Part shown: positions 47,364 to 55,873 of the stretch, piece after piece
Position numbering within the stretch: the stretch's first letter is position 1
Layout of the letters: the number at the start of each line of letters is the position of its first letter
Source of the DNA: Bacteroides cellulosilyticus
GTDB taxonomy: Bacteria > Bacteroidota > Bacteroidia > Bacteroidales > Bacteroidaceae
Reading direction: 5' to 3'
NCBI RefSeq assembly: GCF_020091405.1
Contig: NZ_CP081903.1
Span: forward strand, 1,364,001 to 1,428,000
DNA: 64,000 bases
Notes under the pieces: model-generated
The model's input: the letters and a program-made list of their open reading frames with translations, nothing else
Databases searched by the model: none
What the model was told of the DNA's origin: nothing
Translations under genes and position numbers: made by a program

Positions 47364-48467
47364 TTATTCCTCCAAAAGTGCAACGGCACACCAGAGGTAA
47401 GGAGCTTGTCCATGATAATCACCTACATTTTGTTTGCGATCATAGTAATACTGTTTGTCGTTCTTCTTATTGGTACCTTCGCAAACAGATTTCACATTAT
47501 CATTTTCATCTATGTATTTCACCATAGCCATCCATGCTTTGCGGGCAGCGGGTGCATATTCCTTGGCATCCAACCAGCCATTCTTCACTCCTTTAATGAA
47601 AGCAAAAGTAAACATGGCAGATCCCGAGGTTTCGAGCCAACAATCGGGATGGTCCAGCAACTGATGCCACAAACCGTTTGAAGACTGATATTTCTTCAGA
47701 CTTTTCATCATGGTACGGTAACCGTGCAGAATACGTGGACGATATTCACTGTCTTCGGGCAAGCTGCTCAACAATTCAGCCATACCGGCAGCCATCCATC
47801 CATTACCTCTTCCCCAATAGAAAGGAACATCCGGAGCATGATAGAAAAGGCCATTCGGACATTGCAGTTCGTCCAGATACATCACCATCTCTCTTGCAGC
47901 ACGATCTATATATTTACGATCACCGGTAACTCTGTAAGCCTGAGTCTGCACAATAGTAATCATGTACATATCGTCAATCCACAAACGGGTCTGCCAGGAA
48001 TAACCTTTCCGGTCCCATTCTCTTTCTTTCGGTTTGGCGTTTGCAGGGAGTTGCCATTGAGTATCGGCATAAGGAAGACCCAATTCCAGATAGCGTTGGT
48101 CCTTTGTAATCTTATACAATTCCAAAGGTAAGCTACCGAACATATTTACATCCACATGATTCATGATAGGCAATAGAGCCTTTTCTGTTGTGAACAGAAG
48201 TTCAAATCTGTTCTGCAAAAGCTTCACAAGTTCCTGATCATTGGTAAGTGCAGCAAACTTTAGCCCTCCATTCCAGGTAAAAGTTTCCGGATAACTAATC
48301 CACTTTCCAATATGAAGCATGTGCTTTCCATCTACAAAATGATATGCAAGACGTTTACCGACTTCTTTAGGGGTATATCCCTCGGGAAAATCGGTCAATA
48401 AACTTGTTTGAGCGAACACGAACTGAAAAGGAAGTAAAAACAGCAATAATAACGACTTCTTACACAT
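47364..48467 (-). CDS. GH105 unsaturated uronyl hydrolase (copy 2)
   Basis: A 367-residue GH105 enzyme with a signal peptide ending at FVFAQ (about 20). It carries the same catalytic stretch as copy 1 (TRLWIDDMYM) plus FYWGRGNGWMAAGM and SGSAMFTFAF. Copies 1 and 2 differ mainly in the helices around residues 60-100 and at the end. It is the first gene of the six-gene operon and is preceded by the promoter/operator at 48544-48608. Two copies in one operon may handle different linkages of the unsaturated uronide. Confidence 0.93.
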   Translation of the reverse strand: MCKKSLLLLFLLPFQFVFAQTSLLTDFPEGYTPKEVGKRLAYHFVDGKHMLHIGKWISYPETFTWNGGLKFAALTNDQELVKLLQNRFELLFTTEKALLPIMNHVDVNMFGSLPLELYKITKDQRYLELGLPYADTQWQLPANAKPKEREWDRKGYSWQTRLWIDDMYMITIVQTQAYRVTGDRKYIDRAAREMVMYLDELQCPNGLFYHAPDVPFYWGRGNGWMAAGMAELLSSLPEDSEYRPRILHGYRTMMKSLKKYQSSNGLWHQLLDHPDCWLETSGSAMFTFAFIKGVKNGWLDAKEYAPAARKAWMAMVKYIDENDNVKSVCEGTNKKNDKQYYYDRKQNVGDYHGQAPYLWCAVALLEE

Positions 48468-48543
48468 AAGGTTAATTCTTTATTTATTAGACATTAAGAA
48501 ACACATAATTGTTATCATGGTATAATCTCTTATGAGACGGTTA

Positions 48544-48608
48544 CAAAGATAGCGCACAGTATCTTCTCAATACGAAATAAGCATTCCAATAAATAGAAAA
48601 AACATCTC
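48544..48608 (-). promoter_or_regulatory. Promoter and PUL 2 operator for the GH105 operon
   Basis: The -7 box is TATCTTTG (plus-strand CAAAGATA, 48544-48551). Exactly 35 bp upstream is a perfect CAATAAATAGAA (48587-48598), then AAAA and CATCTC (48603-48608). Confidence 0.78.
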
Positions 48609-48747
48609 AAAATCGCATAAAAGCCACAATTTTATTCCAAATAAAGCCACTAAATATCAGTCATCAATGAATTTGTTCACTCCGTCATCCTGAGCTTGCT
48701 GAAAAATCTCATTTCTTTGCACAAGTTACTTCTTACTTACTTTAGTC

Positions 48748-49000
48748 GGAGCGTCCGGAACATCCGGTGCATGAGTTTAAACTTTCCCTGCAATTAGTTG
48801 TATAGATAGGACGTGCAGCATCTATATATCGGACGTATTGCATCTATATATCCAATGTGTTGCATCTATATATCCAATACGTTGTATCTATATATCCAAC
48901 GCCACCGACATATAGATGCAAAACGAACAGAAAAAAGAAAGACGTTCAAGACTTCCAATACCGATGATTTAACTCATACACCGGAAATTCCGGATGCCCC
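48748..49000. repeat. 35-bp imperfect inverted repeat bracketing the repeat array
   Basis: The arm at 48748-48782 and the reverse complement of 48966-49000 agree at about 27 of 35 positions. Each arm contains a small palindrome: TCCGGAACATCCGG on the left and the perfect CCGGAAATTCCGG on the right. The right arm ends 2 bp before the HTCS stop codon. Confidence 0.7.
48801..48928. repeat. 22-bp tandem repeat array (copy 2)
   Basis: Units start at 48801, 48823, 48845, 48867 and 48889, with a partial sixth at 48911. Each begins TATAKAT or TATATATC, followed by GGACGTGCAG- or CCAATRYGTTG-like sequence. The first unit is closest to the array at 21922. Confidence 0.85.
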
Positions 49001-49002
49001 CT

Positions 49003-52000
49003 TTAGCCGGCAAAATCCTTCGGAAGCACCCCAAATTGCTTCAGGAAGCATTTAGAGAAATAAGAAGAAGAATTGAACCCGACCATATAACAGATTTCAT
49101 TGATACGGCTCTCACCTTCTTTCAATAATTGGGCGGCACGCTTCAAACGTTCTATGCGTAAATACTCATTAGGACTCAAGTCTAATACTCCCTTCATCTT
49201 ACGATAGAAACTGGAACGACTCATATTCAGGCTCTCTGCCATATCATCCATACTGAACTCCTGGTTTGACAGGTTAGAAAGAATTATTTCGTTCAGCTTC
49301 TTGATAAATTCTTCATCAGCCTTAGTCAATGCCATTGTATTGACCGCAACAAAAGGAGATTTAGCAAAATCCCTGCGAAGCTTCTCCCGGTTATTTATCA
49401 GATTGGAAACCACAGCCAGGAGATATTCCGGTGAAAAAGGCTTTTCAATATAAGAGTCCGCTCCCAGTTCCATTCCCTCAATCTTAGACTGGATATTTGT
49501 CTTTGCAGTTAAAAGTATAATAGGAATATGGCTATAACCTACATTCGATTTTATAGTCTTGCAAAGTTCAAAACCATCCATCAACGGCATAACGACATCA
49601 CTCACCACCAGATTTACGAAATTACTATCCAAAGCTTCCAAAGCCTCTTTACCATTGGTAGCGGTGATTACAGCATACTGAGACGATAACTGACGTTCGA
49701 TGAAAGCGAGCATTTCCGGATTGTCTTCTACAACCAAAACCATATGTTTGCTTTCTTTCGAATGTTTCCCTTCCAATTTATCATCCGGATAGGATTCACC
49801 GGATGTTTCCGCTTGCAACTCTGCATCTTTATTCTCTACATCAGAATCCAAAGCTATGACCATATCCTGAATGATAGGAAGTGTCAAGCGGAAAATGTTC
49901 GCTTCTTCTCCTTGAACCATGACCAAAGTACCGCGATGGAGCTCTGCCAACGAACGGGAAAGAGCCAAACCGATACCCGCGCCTGTAGTAACCTTTCCCT
50001 CTTCCTTCTGGCTAAAACGGACAAAAGGCTGAAAGATCTCCTCTTTCATCTCATCAGGAATGATTACTCCGTCGTTCTTAGTCACCACATAGAAAGCCTG
50101 CTTTTCCTGATCTACCTCCAGCTTTATATGCATATAACTATCAGCATACTTCATTCCATTATTTAAAAGATTACTTATAATCTTCGTAAAAGCTTCACGG
50201 TTGACATGCGCACAGAAGTTTTCATCCGGCAACTCCAATGTAAAGTCGAGACCTTTCTGGCGCGAAAGAGAACTAAATCGCATATAAGTCTCTCTCAAAA
50301 CATTAGTAATATCACATTTGGTAAAGTTCAGACTGTATCCCTGACTCTCTACCTTTCTGAAATCCAGAAGTTGGTTCGTCAGGTTCAGCAACCTTTCCGT
50401 ATTATGCTGCATGATATTCAGATCCTCATGAGTTTCCGGATCCAAATGCTTTTTCAGAATGATATTCTCCAAAGGTCCTTTTATCAATGTCAGCGGAGTG
50501 CGGATTTCATGTGCTACATTCGTAAAGAAATCTATCTTGGCATTATAAATCTCACGTTCTTTTTCCTGTTCGAACTTCTCAAGCTGACGACGGTGCTGCC
50601 TGCTGCTACGTTGCTTGAAATACCAGAAAGTATATACAAAGCAAACAATAAACAACAATAAATAAATGCAATAAGCCCAGATGGACAGATAAAAAGGAGG
50701 ACGGATATGGATATATAACAACTGTTCTTCAGGTCCCCAAATACCATCACTATTGGATGCTTTCACACGAAACTGATAATCACCATGCCACAGATTGGAA
50801 TAAGTCACAATAGGGCTTTCCCCCACAGTTATCCAGTCCTTATCAAAGCCATCCAATCTGTACATCAATTTATTCATTTTCGGCACCTGATAACCCAGGG
50901 CTGCAATACGGAAGGAAAATGAGTTCTGATTAGCCTGAAGGGCAATGCTGTCCGAGAAAGTAATGCTCTTATCAAGAGGAGTACTCTCTTCATCGGCACG
51001 AACTTCTTTATTAAACAGCATAAAATCGGTAATCACCACCGGCGGCAGGTTCTTATTCTCTGTAAATGTCTTAGGATTAAATACAATAAATCCATCAATA
51101 CTACCCAGATAAATGTTACCGGCTTCATCCTTATAGCTGGAACGATAGTTAAATTGATCGCCAAGCAATCCATTGGCCGTAGTATATCCCTTCACCTGTT
51201 TAGTTACAGGGTTAAAACGTACCAACCCACTATTCGTAGTCAACCAGAACAAACCCTCCGCATCTTCTACGATCTGGTAAACGACATCATTAGGCAATCC
51301 GTTGGATGAATTATAGCTGGTAAAAGTCTCCGTTTCAGGATGAAACAGACAGAAACCACCTCCCTGCGTAGTCAGCCAGATCTGACGATGGGAATCTTCA
51401 AAAATACTCAAAACCTTATCATAAGGAAGGCTCTCTTGATTACCCTCATTGTGCACATAGTTTTTCCATCTCTTTTCATTCACATTATAGCAATAAGCGC
51501 CATTCGCATAGGTTGCCAGCCACAGGTTACCGCCCGAATCCTCCTTTATATCATATACAAACCTGCCTGCCAGTTCTGTAATCCTTTCAAAGTCATCCGT
51601 TTGCCCATTGTATTTTAACAGACCGAACATCGTTCCCAAATAAATATCACCAGTCGTTGTTCTGCAAATAGCAAAGATGCTGTTATCAATTAATGAACGC
51701 GGAGAATCATTTTTCTGGTAGGTTTTCAGGATATTACCGGTATTAGTATCTACAATTTTCAAACCTTTAGAGAAAGTTCCAACCCACAACTTATCACCCA
51801 CCATACAGAGCCCATGAATATTCGTAAATCCAGAACTAGGTGCAAAGAATGAGAAGGTCTTGGTACTCGGATCAAAACGGTTCAAGCCACCATCTTCGGT
51901 ACCAATCCATAATATGCCCTTATTATCCTGACAAAACTCACGGACCCGCTTACCTTGCAAATTATTGTCCCCATCTTTCGGATAATACTTCTCAAAATAA

Positions 52001-53028
52001 GTATAGGATTTCGGATAATAATCTACTCCTCCAAAATATGAACCTACCCAGATACCACTTTCACGATCCTCGCACAACGAATAAACGGCATTATCGGACA
52101 ACGAATAAGGATCATCCTTAGAACTATGCAGATGCACATACTTGTCCGTACGAAGATTGTAGATATAAACTCCCGATTCAGCCCCTATCCACAGTTCATT
52201 ATCCGAATTTACCAACAGGTCACGGCTATATACCATTTCACCGGTTTCATCCATCAACAGCAAATTTCTCAGGTTACCGGAAGTCAGATTCAACTCCTGC
52301 ACTCCCTTTCTTATGGAACTTATATAGATGCAATTATACGCTCCCGGAACTATCTTCATGATAACATCATCCTTAAAAACCTCATCACTATCCTTCGGGG
52401 AAAGATAAGGGTGAAGCGTTTTTAAATTATCCTTGGAATAGAACAGCCCATTGCCATAAAATCCTACCCAGATTGTTCCACTATTATCAAAAGCAACGCT
52501 CTGTACATTGGCTGAGAACTCATTCAATGTATAATTATGAAGTTGGCCTTTTTGCGGCTCATAACAGAAGAGTCCCTGTGTTTCGACCGCTATCCATACC
52601 CGGCCCTGTTTATCTCCCGAAATAGCGGAAACAGTCCGTTCTATCTTTGTATTTTCCCCACTCAGACGGTCAAATGGAATAAAAATCTCCTGGTCAGAAT
52701 AATAAATATACACCCCGGCATCTGTACCAACCCAGATATTCCCTTTATTGTCCTGATAAAGACAAGTCACGAAATTGTTTCCCAAACTATGATTATCAGT
52801 CATATCACGCTTAAAGTTCCGGAATGACATCCCATCGTATCGGCTCAGACCACCCTTGGTACCAAACCACATAAATCCCATCTTGTCCTGTATAATTGCA
52901 TTGACTGTAGTCTGGGATAACCCATCCTGAATACTGAGGTTTTTGAAATAGTAATGTTCATCTGCTGCTTGTGCCCAGCAAATGATATAGCAAAGAAAAC
53001 TAATAAGGGCTATTATTCTTTTCTTCAT
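49003..53028 (-). CDS. Hybrid two-component system regulator of PUL 2 (reg_prop HTCS)
   Basis: About 1341 residues. The signal peptide ends at IICWAQA. The periplasmic sensor consists of reg_prop repeats forming two beta-propellers (about 25-660) and a Y_Y_Y immunoglobulin-like domain (about 690-765). A transmembrane helix follows (WAYCIYLLLFIVCFVYTFWYF). The kinase has the H-box NVAHEIRTPLTLIKGPLE and ATP motifs NLLNNGMKY and GAGIGLALS. The receiver contains LVVSDVVMPLMDGFEL with KPF, and the AraC helix-turn-helix forms the last ~95 residues. Such sensors bind specific oligosaccharides in the periplasm and activate PUL genes. I choose the start at 53028 (MKKRIIALISF): an upstream ATG at 53058 lies inside the -7 box. 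Its own promoter has a perfect operator, implying positive autoregulation. Confidence 0.95.
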   Translation of the reverse strand: MKKRIIALISFLCYIICWAQAADEHYYFKNLSIQDGLSQTTVNAIIQDKMGFMWFGTKGGLSRYDGMSFRNFKRDMTDNHSLGNNFVTCLYQDNKGNIWVGTDAGVYIYYSDQEIFIPFDRLSGENTKIERTVSAISGDKQGRVWIAVETQGLFCYEPQKGQLHNYTLNEFSANVQSVAFDNSGTIWVGFYGNGLFYSKDNLKTLHPYLSPKDSDEVFKDDVIMKIVPGAYNCIYISSIRKGVQELNLTSGNLRNLLLMDETGEMVYSRDLLVNSDNELWIGAESGVYIYNLRTDKYVHLHSSKDDPYSLSDNAVYSLCEDRESGIWVGSYFGGVDYYPKSYTYFEKYYPKDGDNNLQGKRVREFCQDNKGILWIGTEDGGLNRFDPSTKTFSFFAPSSGFTNIHGLCMVGDKLWVGTFSKGLKIVDTNTGNILKTYQKNDSPRSLIDNSIFAICRTTTGDIYLGTMFGLLKYNGQTDDFERITELAGRFVYDIKEDSGGNLWLATYANGAYCYNVNEKRWKNYVHNEGNQESLPYDKVLSIFEDSHRQIWLTTQGGGFCLFHPETETFTSYNSSNGLPNDVVYQIVEDAEGLFWLTTNSGLVRFNPVTKQVKGYTTANGLLGDQFNYRSSYKDEAGNIYLGSIDGFIVFNPKTFTENKNLPPVVITDFMLFNKEVRADEESTPLDKSITFSDSIALQANQNSFSFRIAALGYQVPKMNKLMYRLDGFDKDWITVGESPIVTYSNLWHGDYQFRVKASNSDGIWGPEEQLLYIHIRPPFYLSIWAYCIYLLLFIVCFVYTFWYFKQRSSRQHRRQLEKFEQEKEREIYNAKIDFFTNVAHEIRTPLTLIKGPLENIILKKHLDPETHEDLNIMQHNTERLLNLTNQLLDFRKVESQGYSLNFTKCDITNVLRETYMRFSSLSRQKGLDFTLELPDENFCAHVNREAFTKIISNLLNNGMKYADSYMHIKLEVDQEKQAFYVVTKNDGVIIPDEMKEEIFQPFVRFSQKEEGKVTTGAGIGLALSRSLAELHRGTLVMVQGEEANIFRLTLPIIQDMVIALDSDVENKDAELQAETSGESYPDDKLEGKHSKESKHMVLVVEDNPEMLAFIERQLSSQYAVITATNGKEALEALDSNFVNLVVSDVVMPLMDGFELCKTIKSNVGYSHIPIILLTAKTNIQSKIEGMELGADSYIEKPFSPEYLLAVVSNLINNREKLRRDFAKSPFVAVNTMALTKADEEFIKKLNEIILSNLSNQEFSMDDMAESLNMSRSSFYRKMKGVLDLSPNEYLRIERLKRAAQLLKEGESRINEICYMVGFNSSSYFSKCFLKQFGVLPKDFAG

Positions 53029-53055
53029 TTTCGTGCTTTTTATAGATTCATACGT

Positions 53056-53120
53056 CAAATATAGCCCAATTTGGCGATAAACAATAAAAGAAACATTTCA
53101 ATAAATAGAAATATCGTCCC
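53056..53120 (-). promoter_or_regulatory. Promoter and PUL 2 operator of the HTCS gene
   Basis: The -7 box is TATATTTG (plus-strand CAAATATA, 53056-53063). Exactly 35 bp upstream is a perfect CAATAAATAGAA (53099-53110), then ATAT and CGTCCC (53115-53120), the best full-length site in the window. Confidence 0.78.
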
Positions 53121-53158
53121 TTTAAGATTTAAGAGAATCAATCAAACAACGGCTTATA

Positions 53159-53200
53159 ACAGAACTTCGATAAAAATAGCCCTTTTCATCGAAGTTCTGT
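53159..53200 (-). terminator. Hairpin ending the SusC-SusD-sulfatase-GH43 operon
   Basis: ACAGAACTTCGAT (53159-53171) pairs perfectly with ATCGAAGTTCTGT (53188-53200) across 16 nt, 16 bp after the GH43 stop. The following minus-strand sequence is only moderately T-rich. Confidence 0.65.
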
Positions 53201-53215
53201 GACTCAAAACAATCC

Positions 53216-54178
53216 TCATTCCACAAGTTTAGGGGTTATATACTCTTCACTAATTCTCATGCGGTCCACTCCATCGACATTTTCAAACGAAACTTCTCCG
53301 ATGTACATGGCACGCGGATGAATGTTATCCTTATCTTTATGAGCATGATAGACTATGCGAAGCTTGCCGGCTTTATCCGTAAACATAGCACTATGCCCCA
53401 CTCCAACCAGCTTACCGGGCTTTTGCAATAAAGGGTTTTCATCATACTTCGTCCATGTACCCATCAGATCGGTAGCCGTAGCACAGCCTACACCATAAAA
53501 TGGACTTTCATAACTGTTAGCCGAATAAGACATATAATAAATCCCATTATGCTTAAGAATATAGGAACCTTCATTCACGCGAGGCCAGACTTTCTCCCAT
53601 TCCTGAGTTACATGGAGGCAAGGATGCATTGTCTCTTTCTTGATAGTAACCAAATCCTTTTCCAACTCTGCTATCCAAATGTTGTTACCGTCATTGAAAC
53701 GTACAAAAGATAAATAGGGCGTACCGTTATCATCTATAAACAGAGAATTGTCAATACACTTCTCATCAGCAATCATCGGCTCCTTCTTATCCTGAACAAA
53801 CGGTCCCGTGGGAGAGTCCGCAACCGCTACACAGATATGTTCATCTGCCGAATAATACATATAGAATTTCCCATTTACAAAATAAATCTCAGGAGCCCAA
53901 AACCAACGGTCCGCCCAGGAATCTTCCTTATTCAATGCCAACCCTCCATACTTCCAGGTCAGCAAGTCATCGGAGGTGTAAAATTCAATTCCTTTATTCG
54001 AATGCGTACCATAGGCATAGTATACTCCATCGTGCAGCAAAATGAACGGATCGCCCAAAGGCACAGGCGTTTCAGTGGCATTGACAACAGCATTGTCAGC
54101 ACTCTTTTTAGAGGAACATTGACAAGATGCCAATGTTCCAAACATAAACAAACAGACAAGAAATAAATTCTTTTTCAT
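53216..54178 (-). CDS. GH43 glycosidase lipoprotein
   Basis: A 320-residue GH43 propeller with a lipoprotein signal (TLASC, then QCSSKKS). The absence of acidic residues right after Cys makes a periplasmic-facing or unsorted lipoprotein possible. Catalytic carboxylates are in PLGDPFILLHDGVYYAYGT, KCIDNSLFIDDNGTPYLSF and RVNEGSYILKHNGIYYMSYSA (quoted in parts). WFWAPEIYFVNGKFYMYYS is the usual second-blade motif. It is not closely similar to the two GH43 proteins at 24-26 kb and belongs to another subfamily. It is the last gene of the pair B operon, 51 bp after the sulfatase. Confidence 0.9.
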   Translation of the reverse strand: MKKNLFLVCLFMFGTLASCQCSSKKSADNAVVNATETPVPLGDPFILLHDGVYYAYGTHSNKGIEFYTSDDLLTWKYGGLALNKEDSWADRWFWAPEIYFVNGKFYMYYSADEHICVAVADSPTGPFVQDKKEPMIADEKCIDNSLFIDDNGTPYLSFVRFNDGNNIWIAELEKDLVTIKKETMHPCLHVTQEWEKVWPRVNEGSYILKHNGIYYMSYSANSYESPFYGVGCATATDLMGTWTKYDENPLLQKPGKLVGVGHSAMFTDKAGKLRIVYHAHKDKDNIHPRAMYIGEVSFENVDGVDRMRISEEYITPKLVE

Positions 54179-54229
54179 ACAATTCTATTTCGATAATACT
54201 CTATTGACACAACCTGAATACATTCTTCA

Positions 54230-55780
54230 TTAGTCAGTAAAATGATAGTTATAGGGGTTCCGCTTAAAATGATAACGGTGTCTTGGCAATGGCAACGGGT
54301 CCTGCAAACGCAATTCCCAGGCCAACAATTTTGTCAGCAACTCGCTCTGCTTATCTATCAACTTGGGATTTCCAAATAAATTATTAATTTCATACGGATC
54401 TTTCTTCAAATTGTACAGTTCCCCTTTTCCATAACTATTCATAATCAGTTTCCAGTCACCCATACGTACCATTCGGGAAGTTCCACTTTGAGTCCATGTA
54501 TTCAGTTCGTCAAAATGAGCCACTTTATTGGGGCCCAGTGCACCTTCCTGCTCGAAAGTCAAGTTATCGTCCAAAGGAACATCCTCTCCGCCAAAACCTA
54601 ACTGTACAACAACGCTTGAGAACTCTTCTTTCGGATATTCTTTACCCGTCAACATAGGCCATAAACTCCGTCCCTGAACACCTACCGGTATTGAATCACC
54701 TATCGCAGTACAGAAAGTAGGAAAAAGATCGGCCAACGAAACATGCGCATCCAGAGCCTTAGGTTGCTTCTTTATCTGATAGCCTGCCCAAACCATCGGT
54801 ATTCTGGTTAGAGACTCAGACAAGCCTACCCCCTTACGAATTAGTCCGTATTCACCGCAATAATCTCCATGATCGGACAGGACAACGATGATCGTTTTCT
54901 CAAATAACCCCTTTTCCTTCAGATCCTCAACCAAACGTTTGATCTGATCATCAATGAGACGAATCATTCCCATATAATTCCCACGCAACCGAGGCAGGTC
55001 TCTTTCAAGATCAGGACAAGAAGCGTCTTCCAGCTCCGCCAGAATCTGATACTTTTCTCCCTTCTTTAATACATCCTTACGTGAAGTCTTCACAGCCGGA
55101 ATCTTATCCGGTGCAAACATTGAGTAATAAGGTTCACAGACCTGATACGGATTATGCGGTTCAGGGAATGATACCCATACAAAGAACGGATTGTCCTTCT
55201 GGCTGTCTATCCATTCTATGGCCTCATCCACAATTCTCGTAGGTTGCTGATCTTTCAAAGGTATAGGCGAAGGTTCCAGATACTGCCCGACTGCCTCTTT
55301 AAAGAATTTGGAAATAGCACGCTCTCCCTCCGTCACCGGCTTATTCTTCCCCCAGTGGGAATATTCAGACCAGAAATCCATATCCTTTGAGTTCAGATAA
55401 GCATGATTCTTACCTACTAAAGCTGTTTTATAATGATTCTCCTTCAGAACAGTTACCAAGTCTTTCGCATAATTAATGTCACGCACATTGTGATTGGTAC
55501 GTACATGAGTTGCAGTTGGAAAACGGCCGGTAAACATGGAACAACGTGCAGGAGTACTGGCCGGCATAACCGTATACGCTTTATCGAACCAAGCGTTCTG
55601 ATGTGCCAATTCATCGACAAATGGAGTAATATCCATAGGAAAACCTTCGCGTCCACACAAATCGGCACGTTGCTGGTCTGTCATTATCACTACGATATTA
55701 GGTTTATCTGTCTGTGCAAACAAAGACAAACCTATTCCCTGGAGAACGATTCCCGAAAAAAGATGCTTTCTAAAATTCAT
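54230..55780 (-). CDS. Sulfatase of the S1 family, Ser-type active site
   Basis: A 516-residue secreted arylsulfatase-like enzyme removing sulfate esters from glycans. The signal peptide ends at LSLFAQ (about 22). The formylglycine motif is S75-TPAR-CSMFTGR, a serine-type site that requires an anaerobic sulfatase-maturating radical SAM enzyme, not encoded in this window. Metal and substrate residues are visible in VIMTDQQRAD and VVLSDHGDYCGEYGL. It follows susD after 93 bp with an intervening hairpin and precedes GH43 by 51 bp, so the imported glycan is probably sulfated. Subfamily is not assignable by eye. Confidence 0.92.
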   Translation of the reverse strand: MNFRKHLFSGIVLQGIGLSLFAQTDKPNIVVIMTDQQRADLCGREGFPMDITPFVDELAHQNAWFDKAYTVMPASTPARCSMFTGRFPTATHVRTNHNVRDINYAKDLVTVLKENHYKTALVGKNHAYLNSKDMDFWSEYSHWGKNKPVTEGERAISKFFKEAVGQYLEPSPIPLKDQQPTRIVDEAIEWIDSQKDNPFFVWVSFPEPHNPYQVCEPYYSMFAPDKIPAVKTSRKDVLKKGEKYQILAELEDASCPDLERDLPRLRGNYMGMIRLIDDQIKRLVEDLKEKGLFEKTIIVVLSDHGDYCGEYGLIRKGVGLSESLTRIPMVWAGYQIKKQPKALDAHVSLADLFPTFCTAIGDSIPVGVQGRSLWPMLTGKEYPKEEFSSVVVQLGFGGEDVPLDDNLTFEQEGALGPNKVAHFDELNTWTQSGTSRMVRMGDWKLIMNSYGKGELYNLKKDPYEINNLFGNPKLIDKQSELLTKLLAWELRLQDPLPLPRHRYHFKRNPYNYHFTD

Positions 55781-55819
55781 AACTATCTGATTTTAATTAA
55801 TAACCATATAAAAATAACA

Positions 55820-55857
55820 CATACTCCATAACCCCTATAAAGAGATTATGAAGTATG
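55820..55857 (-). terminator. Intra-operon hairpin between susD and the sulfatase gene
   Basis: CATACTCCATAA (55820-55831) pairs with TTATGAAGTATG (55846-55857) with one mismatch, 16 bp after the susD stop. TGTTATTTTTATATGG follows on the minus strand. It probably lowers transcript levels of the enzymes relative to susCD. Confidence 0.5.
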
Positions 55858-55873
55858 CAGAGACTCAATCATA

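Larger units (their letters stand above)
48468..49002. other. Intergenic region between HTCS and the GH105 operon
   Basis: The 535 bp hold the promoter/operator (48544-48608), the left inverted-repeat arm (48748-48782), a 22-bp repeat array (48801-48928) and the right arm (48966-49000). No protein-coding gene is supported; the short frame across the array is repeat-derived. Confidence 0.7.

Noticed and set aside
48813..49055. Open frame of 80 codons on the plus strand across the second array
   Set aside because: It is repeat-derived and overlaps the end of the HTCS gene; no start-site or family support.
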